NCBI GenBank assembly: GCA_963806955.1
Contig: CAWDZG010000001.1
Coordinates: 1 to 64,000, forward strand
DNA length: 64,000 nucleotides
Origin: Gaiellasilicea sp963806955
Lineage (GTDB): Bacteria > Actinomycetota > Thermoleophilia > Gaiellales > Gaiellaceae
Direction of reading: 5' to 3'
The position numbers and the translations under genes are program-made. The notes below the pieces were generated by a model. The model searched no databases and was not told where the DNA came from. It saw only the letters and a program-made list of their open reading frames with translations. Position 1 is the first letter of the stretch. Each line of letters opens with the position of its first letter. Shown in pieces: positions 52,182 to 60,344 of the stretch.

Positions 52182-54344
52182 GTGCCCGTCGCCTCGCCCG
52201 AGCAGTACCTCGCGAGCCTGAATCCCGCCCAGCGGGAGGCCGTCCTCCACACCGAGGGGCCGCTGCTCGTGATCGCCGGCGCCGGCTCAGGGAAGACGCG
52301 CGTGCTCACGCACCGGGTCGCGCACCTGCTCGCCGCGGTCGGGGTGAAGCCGAACGAGATCCTCGCGATCACGTTCACGAACAAGGCCGCCGGCGAGATG
52401 CGCGAGCGCCTGACGACGATGCTCGGCCCGGTCGCGCGCGCGATCTGGATCCTCACCTTCCACGCCGCCTGCGGCCGCATCCTGCGCAGCGAAGCCGAGC
52501 GGCTCGGCTACAAGTCGAACTTCACGATCTACGACTCCGCCGACCAGGTGCGGCTCGTGAAGCAGTGCCTCGAGGAGCTGGAGAAGGATCCGAAGCGGTT
52601 CGTCCCCCGCGGCGTCCACTCGCAGATCTCGAACGCGAAGAACCAGCTCGTCACGCCCGCGCTCTACGCCGAGCGGATCTCCTCCTTCTACGACCAGACG
52701 ATCGCCGAGGTGTACGAGCTCTACCAGCGCAAGCTCGCCGCCTCGAACGCCGTCGACTTCGACGACATGCTGATGCTGACCGTCCAGATCCTCGAGACCT
52801 TCCCCGACGCCCGCAAGCACTGGCAGAACGCCTTCCGCTACGTGATGGTCGACGAGTACCAGGACACGAACCACGCCCAGTACCGGCTCCTGCAGATCCT
52901 GGCCGAGCAGCACCACAACCTCTGCGCCGTCGGCGATCCGGACCAGTCGATCTACGCCTTCAGAGGGGCGGACATCCGCAACATCCTCGAGTTCGAGCGC
53001 GACTTCCCCGAGACGCGCACGATCCCGCTCGAGCAGAACTACCGCTCCACGAACGCGATCCTCGAGTCGGCGAACGCCGTCATCGACAACAACAGCGAGC
53101 GCAAGCCCAAGCGGCTCTGGTCGGAGCTCGGCGACGGCGACCCCGTCCGCGTGGTCGAGGTCGAGGACGAGCAGTCCGAGTCGCGCTACGTCGCCGCCCA
53201 GATCGCCGGTCTCGTCGAGGAGGGCATCAACGGCAGCGAGATCGCGGTCTTCTACCGGATGAACGCCCAGTCCCGCGTGCTCGAGCAGACGCTGCGGCTG
53301 CACCAGATCGGCTACCAGGTGATCGGCGGGCCGCGCTTCTACGAGCGCGCGGAGGTGAAGGACGCGATCGCGTACCTGCAGGTGCTCGACAACCCGGCCG
53401 ACGCGGTCAGCCTGATGCGGATCGCGAACCGGCCCAAGCGCGGGATCGGCGACACGACGATCTCGCGGCTCGTCACGTTCGCCGAGAACCACGGCCTCAC
53501 GCTCTACGACGCGCTCGACCGCCCCGACGAGGCCGGCCTCGGCACCGCCGCCGTGAAGGCGGTCACCGGCCTGAAGAACATGCTCGACTCGCTCCGCGCC
53601 GCCGCGCAGGAGGAAGAGGTGCCGGAGCTCCTCCAGACCGTGCTCGACCGCAGCGGCACGCTCGAGGCGTACGAGGCCGAGCGGACGATCGAGGCGCGCG
53701 GCCGGATCGAGAACCTCGAGGCGTTCGTCGACGGCGCCCACCAGTACGTCACCGAGGCGGACGAGCCGACCCTGTCCGGCTTCCTGCAGGAGATCTCGCT
53801 CTACTCCGACCAGGACGCGCTCGGCGAGGAGCAGTCGAACGTGACCCTGATGACGATCCACAACGCGAAGGGGCTCGAGTTCCGCGCCGTCTTCGTCGTC
53901 GGCGTCGAGGAGGAGATCTTCCCGAGCGCGCGCTCGATCGAGGAGCAGGGGGTGGAGGAGGAGCGCCGGCTCTTCTACGTCGGCCTCACCCGGGCGGAGG
54001 AGAAGCTGACGCTGACGCACGCCTCCTCGCGGCTGCTCTGGGGCCGGACGACGAGCCACCTGCCCTCACGGTTCCTGGACGAGCTCCCCGACCGCCACGT
54101 CGAGCGCGAGCGCCTGCGCCCCTCCTCCTGGCGCAGCTACGGCACGCCGCAGCAGACGCGTGAGATCGCCCCGCGCAGCGACCATCCTGCGCTCGCGACC
54201 GGCGACAGCGTCCGGCACGGGACCCTCGGCGAGGGCGTGATCACGCGGATCGAGCCCGGTGGTGTCGTCACCGTCCGCTTCGCGAACGACGCCAGCGAGC
54301 GCAAGCTGATGCTCGACTACGCGCCGCTCGAGAAGATCGCCTGA
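52182..54344 (+). CDS. pcrA: UvrD/PcrA-type DNA helicase
   Basis: This 720-residue superfamily 1A helicase has motifs in order: LNPAQREAV (Q motif), GAGSGKTRVL, ITFTNKAAGEMR, DFDDML, MVDEYQDTN, VGDPDQSIYAFRGAD, EQNYRST, MTIHNAKGLEF and YVGLTRAEEKL. It unwinds DNA 3' to 5' in nucleotide excision repair and replication restart. The last 55 residues (SVRHGTLGEGVITRIEPGG) form the Tudor-like domain known to bind RNA polymerase in PcrA. The GTG follows TAGCAT by 6 nt. It is not part of the cobalamin operon functionally. Confidence 0.97.
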   Translation: MPVASPEQYLASLNPAQREAVLHTEGPLLVIAGAGSGKTRVLTHRVAHLLAAVGVKPNEILAITFTNKAAGEMRERLTTMLGPVARAIWILTFHAACGRILRSEAERLGYKSNFTIYDSADQVRLVKQCLEELEKDPKRFVPRGVHSQISNAKNQLVTPALYAERISSFYDQTIAEVYELYQRKLAASNAVDFDDMLMLTVQILETFPDARKHWQNAFRYVMVDEYQDTNHAQYRLLQILAEQHHNLCAVGDPDQSIYAFRGADIRNILEFERDFPETRTIPLEQNYRSTNAILESANAVIDNNSERKPKRLWSELGDGDPVRVVEVEDEQSESRYVAAQIAGLVEEGINGSEIAVFYRMNAQSRVLEQTLRLHQIGYQVIGGPRFYERAEVKDAIAYLQVLDNPADAVSLMRIANRPKRGIGDTTISRLVTFAENHGLTLYDALDRPDEAGLGTAAVKAVTGLKNMLDSLRAAAQEEEVPELLQTVLDRSGTLEAYEAERTIEARGRIENLEAFVDGAHQYVTEADEPTLSGFLQEISLYSDQDALGEEQSNVTLMTIHNAKGLEFRAVFVVGVEEEIFPSARSIEEQGVEEERRLFYVGLTRAEEKLTLTHASSRLLWGRTTSHLPSRFLDELPDRHVERERLRPSSWRSYGTPQQTREIAPRSDHPALATGDSVRHGTLGEGVITRIEPGGVVTVRFANDASERKLMLDYAPLEKIA

Positions 54345-54356
54345 TCTAATCGCCGT

Positions 54357-55566
54357 ATGGCGATCGAGATCAGGCCCCCGGCCGACAGCGAGCTGCGCGC
54401 GGCGATGGAGGCCGCCGAGTCGGCGTTCGGCTCTGAGGTCGAGGACCACGACTGGGAGCGCGAGCGGAAAAGCCCTGCCCGCGTCGCGTGCGCTTGCCGC
54501 CTACGACCGCGACCGGCCGGTCGGCCTCACAGCCGCGTACGCCTTCGACCTGTCGATTCCGGGCGGCGAGCTGCCCTGCGCGGGCGTCACGTGGGTCGGC
54601 GTGCTGCCCTCGCACCGGCGTCGCGGCCTCCTGCGCGACTTCATGCGCCGCCAGCTCGACGACGTCCGCAGCTGGGGGGAGCCGATCGCGGCGCTCTGGG
54701 CCTCCGAGGCCTCGATCTACGGCCGCTTCGGGTACGGGCCGGCCGCGCCGGGGATCTACGCGAAGTCCGATTCGGCGCGGTTCGCGTTCCGGGACGACCG
54801 GCCGACCGGGGCGACCGCCCGGCTGACCGACGTCGAGGAGGCCTCGCGCGTCTTCCCGCCGGTCTACGACGCCGTCCGCGCCCGACGGGCCGGGATGTTG
54901 TCTCGCTCCGAGACCTGGTGGCGGGAGCGTCGGCTCGCCGACCCAAAGGAGTGGCGCCGTGGCGCGAGCGCGAAGTTCTACGCCGTGGCGGAGGTCGACG
55001 GGGCCGTCGAGGGGTACGCGATGTACCGCATCAAGAGCGAGTGGGATGATGGGTTCCCGCGCGGTGAGGTCCGCGTCGTCGAGGTGTTCGCGACGTCCGT
55101 CGCCGCGGAGCGCGAGCTCTGGCGGTTCCTGCACTCGATCGACCTGACGGTCAAGGTCGACATCTACGGCCTCGACCCGGCGTCACCGCTCTTCCTCACC
55201 GTCCGCGACCCCCGCGCGCTCGGGTTGAAGCTGGCCGACGGGCTCTGGCTGCGGCTCGTCGACCTCGATGCCGCCCTGAAGGCGCGCTCCTACCGGCCCG
55301 CGCCGTCGGTCGTGCTCGAAGTCACCGACGAGCTGTGCCCCTGGAACGCCGGCCGCTACCGCGTCGGCGACGACGCCGGCCGCACGGAGGACACGGCGGA
55401 CATCGCGCTCGACACGTCCGACCTGGCCGCTGCCTACCTCGGCGCGTTCGACTTCCACCGGCTCGTCAGCTCCGGGCGCGCCGACGAGCGCCGTGAGGGC
55501 GCGGCCGAGGATGCGACGCTGCTCTTCCGCACCGACCTGCCCCCCTTCTGTCCGGAGGAGTTCTGA
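54357..55566 (+). CDS. Eis-like GNAT acetyltransferase, copy 1 (one extra base near 54474)
   Basis: The corrected protein has 402 residues with the Eis architecture: an N-terminal GNAT domain (WVGVLPSHRRRGLLRDFMRR, acetyl-CoA loop; ALWASEASIYGRFGYG), a second degenerate GNAT domain and a C-terminal sterol-carrier-like domain (VVLEVTDELCPWNAGRYRV), ending with Phe as the C-terminal carboxylate seen in Eis. Eis enzymes acetylate aminoglycosides or protein lysines; the substrate here is unknown. The frame break is near 54474-54489, best explained by Pro written CCTG (alternatively Ala written GCGT). Confidence 0.88.
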
Positions 55567-55577
55567 TCGCCTGGGAC

Positions 55578-56789
55578 GTGCGCCCGACGCGAGACCTGGC
55601 GGAGCTCCGGGCCGCCGTCGGCGCGATCGGCCACTACTTCGGCGGCGGCTGGATGGCGGACGACGAGCGCGCCGAACGGTTCGCGCGGGTGCTGCCGCTG
55701 GAGCGGATGCACGCCGCCTTCGACGGCGACCGGATCGTCGGCGGCGCCGGCGTGTTCCCGTTCCAGATGAGCGTCCCGGGTGGCGTCGTGCCGTGCGCCG
55801 GGGTCACCGTCGTCGGCGTGCTTCCCACGCACCGTCGCCGCGGGATTCTCACCGCGCTGATGCGCGCCCAGCTCGAGGACGTCCGCGACCGCGGCGAGCC
55901 GGTCGCGGCGCTTTGGGCGTCAGAAGAGGTGATCTACCGACGCTACGGCTACGGGCTGGCCTCGTTCGCGGGCGACGCAGAGCTGCCGCTCCGCTACGGC
56001 CAGCTACGGGCGCCGGCAGATCCGAGCGGGACGGCGCGGCTCGTGTCGCTCGACGAGGCCAAGAGCATCGTGCCGCCGATCTACGAACGGGTACGGGCGC
56101 GGACTCCCGGGATGATGAGCCGCACGGAGGACTGGTGGGAGCTGCGGAACCTCGCCGACCCGCCCGAGCGGCGGGAGGGAGGCGGCGAGAAGAACGTGCT
56201 GATCCTCGACGTCGACGGCGCACCGGCAGGCTATGCCCTCTACCGCATCCACATGAGTTTCGAGGCGGGCTCGTCGGCCGGCCACACCAGCGTGATCGAG
56301 GCCCTCGCGGACGGGCCCGTCGCGACGCGCGAGCTCTGGCGCGTGCTGCTCGGGATGGACTGGTCGGCGTCGCTGCACGCGCACCTCCTCCCGGTCGACC
56401 ATCCGCTGTTGCACCAGCTCGTCTATCCGCGGCGGTTGCAGCTCCGGGTCGGCGACGGGCTCTGGGTGCGGCTCGTCGACGTCGGCGCAGCGCTCTCAGC
56501 GCGGGGCTACGCGGGCGACGGTGCGGTCGTGCTCGAGGTCGCCGACGCGTTCCTGCCCGAGAACGCCGGCCGCTGGAAGGTCGCGGACGGTCGCGCGGAG
56601 CGCACCGACGACGACCCGGACCTCGAGCTCGACGTCGGCGAGCTTGGTGCCGTCTATCTCGGCGGCTTCGGCTTCGGCGAGCTCGCCCGCGCGGGAAGCG
56701 TGCGCGAGCTGCGTGAAGGAGCGGCGGCCCGGGCGGACGCGCTCTTCGCCGTCGACGCGCCGAAGCCCTGGTGCCCCGAGATCTTCTAG
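55578..56789 (+). CDS. Eis-like GNAT acetyltransferase, copy 2
   Basis: This 403-residue tandem paralog of the preceding gene is intact: GVTVVGVLPTHRRRGILTAL near residue 75, ALWASEEVIYRRYGYG, WELRNLADPPERR, VVLEVADAFLPENAGRW and a C-terminal WCPEIF. The GTG start is 11 bp after the upstream stop; ATC codons precede it in frame, so the true start is a little uncertain. Its TAG overlaps the stop of the convergent FAD oxidoreductase in a shared CTAG. Confidence 0.9.
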   Translation: MRPTRDLAELRAAVGAIGHYFGGGWMADDERAERFARVLPLERMHAAFDGDRIVGGAGVFPFQMSVPGGVVPCAGVTVVGVLPTHRRRGILTALMRAQLEDVRDRGEPVAALWASEEVIYRRYGYGLASFAGDAELPLRYGQLRAPADPSGTARLVSLDEAKSIVPPIYERVRARTPGMMSRTEDWWELRNLADPPERREGGGEKNVLILDVDGAPAGYALYRIHMSFEAGSSAGHTSVIEALADGPVATRELWRVLLGMDWSASLHAHLLPVDHPLLHQLVYPRRLQLRVGDGLWVRLVDVGAALSARGYAGDGAVVLEVADAFLPENAGRWKVADGRAERTDDDPDLELDVGELGAVYLGGFGFGELARAGSVRELREGAAARADALFAVDAPKPWCPEIF

Positions 56790-58299
56790 AAGGGGAGCCG
56801 GGCGCGGTGCAGCGCCGCCTTCGCCGCGATCGCGCCGGGACCGCCGTGGACACCGCCGCCGGGATGGGCTGAGAACGACGCGAGGTAGAGCCCCTTCACG
56901 GGGGTCTCCGGCCGTCCGAGGCCGGGGATCGGCCGGAAGACCAGCTGCTGGTGCAGCTGGGAGGTACCGCCGCTGAGCGCGCCGCCTCGGAGGTTCTCGT
57001 CGGCCGCCTCGAGGTCGGACGGCTCCCAGACCCGGCGCTTCCGGACGAGGCCGCGGAACCCCGGCGCGAGGGCCTCGATGCGCTCCTCCATCCGTTCGGC
57101 GAGCCCTGCCGTCGTCACGCCGTGCGGCAGGTGCGTGTAGGCCCAGGCCACCTCCTTGCCGGCCGGCATCCGGGTCGGGTCGGCCATCGAGTACTGCCCG
57201 ATGACGAGGAACGGGTTCGACGGGCGCAGCCGCTCGCGCGATCTCGGCCTGCGTGACGCTGAGCTCGTCGACCGACTCGGCGACGTGGACGACCGGGGCG
57301 CGCCGGGCGTCGCTGCCGTCCACGGGATCGGGCCGTCGAGCGTCCAGTCGACCTTGAACGTGGCCGGGTCGTGCTCGAAGCGCTCGATCGCGCGCGAGCA
57401 CGCGGGCGGGCACCGCCTCCCGGGGCAGCAGTTCGAGGTAGAGCGGCACGGCGTGGACGCCGGCCAGGATCGCCTTCGTCGCGGTCACGTCGCCGGCGGC
57501 GCTGCGGACGGCTCGTGCGCGACCCCGCTCGACGACGATCTCGTGCACGCGGGCGTCGCAGGTCACCCGCCCGCCGCGGGCCTCGAGCCGGCGCACGAGC
57601 GCCTCGGTCAGGCTCGACGCGCCGCCTTTCGCACACGGGAAGCCGACCGTCTGGCCGAGGCAGGTGAGAAACCAGCCGAAGAAGCCGCCGACCGCCGACT
57701 CGGGCAGGAGATCCGTGTGCATCGCGTTGCCGGCGAGAAGGCGGCCGCCTCCCTCGCCCCGGAAGCGCTCGTCGGCGAGCCGCCGCATCGAGATCGTCGC
57801 CAGCCGTCCGAACTCGGGCAGGTCGCGGCGCAGTCGCAGCGCGATCCGGAGCCCGGCGCGGACGGGTGGAAACGGCGTTGCGAGCGCGTCCAGGAACGGG
57901 TCGCCGATCCGCTGCCACCACGAGAAGAGCTCCCGCCAGGCATCGCCGTCGCCCGGTGCGAACGCAGTCGAGCGAGGCGGCGGTCTCGTCGATCCCCCGC
58001 GAGAGCGACGCGCACGTGCCGTCGGTGGCCGGGTGCGCGAGCGCGAGCGGCCCGTGGGCCCACTCGAGCCCCCAGCGGCCGAGCTCGAGGCTGCGGATCA
58101 CGGGGGAGGCGGCCGCGAGCGGGTAGAAGGCGCTGAACTCGTCGTTGACGAAGCCGGGCTCGAGCAGCTCGTCGCTCTTGACCGCGCCGCCGGGGCGGGA
58201 CTTCGCCTCGAGCACCTCCACCGACCAGCCGGCATCGGCCAGCAGATTCGCGGCGACGAGCCCGTTCGGGCCCGCTCCGATCACGACTGCGTCGGGCAT
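56786..58299 (-). CDS. FAD-dependent oxidoreductase, phytoene-desaturase/CrtI-like (five extra bases)
   Basis: The corrected protein has 502 residues. The N-terminal dinucleotide motif AVVIGAGPNGLVAANLLADAG, GGAVKSDELLEPGFVNDEFS, CAKGGASSLTEALVRRLEARG and a C-terminal GLYLASFSAHPGGGVHGGPG define the NAD(P)/FAD oxidoreductase family that includes CrtI-type desaturases. Substrate is not known; no other carotenoid gene is near. Five four-base codons on this strand explain the frame changes: GTTC (57960), CTCG (57395), ACGC (57307), GCGC (57300) and GCGC (57237). Correction gives VLRAIERFEHDPATFKVDW and ERLRPSNPFLVIGQYSM. Confidence 0.85.
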
Positions 58300-58355
58300 G
58301 GGAAGTGGGTCTCCGGGCGTTGTTTCCCGCAAACGGATGCCGGAGAGAGTGGAGG

Positions 58356-59250
58356 ATGGCCGCGAACGCAACCGTCCTCGTCACCGGCGCCACGGGGCAC
58401 ATCGGCTCGCGCCTCATACCGGAGCTCGTCGCCGGCGGCCGCACGGTGCGCGCGCTCTCCCGCCAGGAGCGTGACAGTAAGCCGGGTGTCGAGACGGCCG
58501 TGGGCGACGTGCAGGATCGCGAGTCGCTCGACGCCGCCCTTGCGGGCATAGAGGTCGCCTACTACCTGGTGCATGGGCTCGCGGACACGGACGACCTCGA
58601 GGAGGTGGAGCTCGAGAGCGCGCGCACGTTCGCGGCGGCCGCCCGCGCTGCAGCCTTGCAGCGGGTCGTCTATCTCGGCGGGCTCGCTCACGGCGACGAT
58701 CTCTCCGACCACCTGCGCACGCGGCACGAGGTGGGGGAGATTCTTCGCGCCGAGGGGCCGCCGACGGTCGAGTTTCGCGCGTCGGTCGTGATCGGCGACG
58801 GCAGCGCTTCCTTCGAGCTCGATCCGGACACTCGTCGACTATCTGCCGGCGCTCGTCCTGCCCGACTGGGTCGACACACCCTGCCAGCCGATCGCCGTCG
58901 ACGACGTCGTCGCGTACCTCGTCGCCGCGCTCGACGTCGAGCTGGACGGCTCGGCCGTCTACGAGCTCGGCGGCGCCGACCGGATCACCTACCGCGAGCT
59001 GATCGAGCTCTACGGCGAAGTGGCCGGCTCGGAGCGGCCGCTGCTGACGTTCCCGGCCCTGCCGCTGCCGTTGCCGTCGCTGCTGACCCGCTTCGCGCCC
59101 GAGCAGGCGCGCGTCTGGCTGAAGCTCGCCGAGGGGCTCCGCTTCGACTCGGATGTCCGTGACGAAGCGGCGCTCGAGGCGTTCTCGATCCGTCCCCGCG
59201 GGGCTCGCGAGGCCGTCGAGGACGCGGTCGCCGCCTCCGTGACGTCCTAG
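58356..59250 (+). CDS. NAD(P)-binding NmrA/atypical SDR protein (one extra base at 58818)
   Basis: The corrected protein has 297 residues: VLVTGATGHIGSRLIPELV near residue 7 is the Rossmann motif of atypical short-chain dehydrogenases, followed by VEVAYYLVHG-like and RVVYLGGLAH segments, PIAVDDVVAYLVAALD and a C-terminal substrate region. Such proteins act as NAD(P)-dependent reductases, epimerases or sensors. A Leu codon reads CTCG at 58818-58821; correction gives FELIRTLVDYLPALVLPDWV. The ATG has GGAGAGAG close upstream. It diverges from the FAD oxidoreductase. Confidence 0.85.
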
Positions 59251-59275
59251 CGAGCCTGCTACCCTGCCGCGCTTG

Positions 59276-59767
59276 ATGTTGCGGCCATTCCGCGGCGCGC
59301 TCGTTGCGCTGCTCGTCAGCCTGTCTCTCGCTCAACCGGCCCAGGCCGTTCCTGACGGCCCCCTCGACGTCTATCTGGAGCACCTGCAGCCTCTGACGCT
59401 CGAGTGGCCGGCAGCCGGGACGATGACGGACGGCTACGGACCGCGCTGGGGCCGGATGCACCTCGGCGTCGATGTCGGCATCCTCAGCTCGCTCGACGTC
59501 CGTGCCGCCGCGAGCGGCACCGTCACCGCCGCCGGGTGGCTGACCGGCTACGAGGGCTACGGGAACGTCGTCACGATCGACACGGGTGGCGGCTATTCGC
59601 TCCTGTACGCCCACCTCGCCAAGTCGCACGTGGTGCCCGGCCAGTGGCTCGCCGCGGGCGACTCGGTCGGGACGGCGGGCTGCACCGGCTCCTGCACGGG
59701 AACGCACCTCCACTTCGAGCTGCGCCAGCACGGGGTGCCGGTCGACCCCGCGCCCTACCTCGGGTAG
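59276..59767 (+). CDS. Secreted M23 (LytM-type) peptidase, copy 1
   Basis: This 163-residue protein has a signal peptide (GALVALLVSLSLAQPAQA) and one M23 domain. Zinc ligands are in MHLGVDVG (HxxxD) near residue 62 and THLHFEL near 144; the catalytic His is in LLYAHLAKS. It probably cleaves peptidoglycan cross-bridges or is a regulator, as many LytM proteins are. The start is ATG at 59276 or TTG at 59273; TACCCT lies 10 and 7 nt upstream respectively. A second M23 gene follows after 63 bp. Confidence 0.88.
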   Translation: MLRPFRGALVALLVSLSLAQPAQAVPDGPLDVYLEHLQPLTLEWPAAGTMTDGYGPRWGRMHLGVDVGILSSLDVRAAASGTVTAAGWLTGYEGYGNVVTIDTGGGYSLLYAHLAKSHVVPGQWLAAGDSVGTAGCTGSCTGTHLHFELRQHGVPVDPAPYLG

Positions 59768-59830
59768 GCGAAACCTCCCCCGATCGAGTGATGGCACCCC
59801 GCAGCGACGTGGCTACGGTGCCACCTGCAT

Positions 59831-60307
59831 ATGACACGGACGCTCCTTACATGGAGCGCGCTCGTCGTCCTGCTCTCCTCTCTCGTCGTCGCCTCCGGGG
59901 CCTCGGCTCGCTCGGACAGCGTCGCGCGCCTGCAGCTGGTCTGGCCTGCCAACGGCACGGTCACGTCGACCTACGGCGCCTGGCGGGGCGGTAGCCGCCA
60001 CGACGGGATCGACATCGGCATGCTGCGGACGCTGCGGCTGCGGGCGGTCACGGCGGGCGTCGTGCGCAAGACGGGCTACGTCGCGGGCTACGCCGGCTAC
60101 GGCAAGGTGATCCTGCTCGACCTGCCTGGCCCGTACACCGCGTTGTATGCCCACCTCTCCAACGTCGGCGTCCGCAAGGGCCAGCGGGTGCGCCGCGGCC
60201 AGAGGATCGGACGGGCCGGCTGCACCGGCAGCTGCTCGGGCACGCATCTCCATTTCGAGATCCGGCGCGCCGGCGTGCAGGTGAACCCGCTCCGCTTCCT
60301 CCGCTAG
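59831..60307 (+). CDS. Secreted M23 (LytM-type) peptidase, copy 2
   Basis: This 158-residue paralog of the preceding protein has a signal peptide (LVVLLSSLVVASGASA) and zinc-binding RHDGIDIG and THLHFEIR motifs, with ALYAHLSNVG carrying the catalytic His. Both M23 proteins are minimal, with no cell-wall anchoring domain. TACGGT lies 11 nt before the ATG. Confidence 0.87.
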   Translation: MTRTLLTWSALVVLLSSLVVASGASARSDSVARLQLVWPANGTVTSTYGAWRGGSRHDGIDIGMLRTLRLRAVTAGVVRKTGYVAGYAGYGKVILLDLPGPYTALYAHLSNVGVRKGQRVRRGQRIGRAGCTGSCSGTHLHFEIRRAGVQVNPLRFLR

Positions 60308-60344
60308 CCACCCGCGCAGGGCTCGCGTTACCCTGATGCCCCGG

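Noticed and set aside
56786..58299. Treating the multiply frameshifted oxidoreductase and other broken genes as pseudogenes
   Set aside because: No premature-stop or decay pattern is seen besides doubled wobble bases. Conserved motifs are intact in every segment and corrected lengths are multiples of three.
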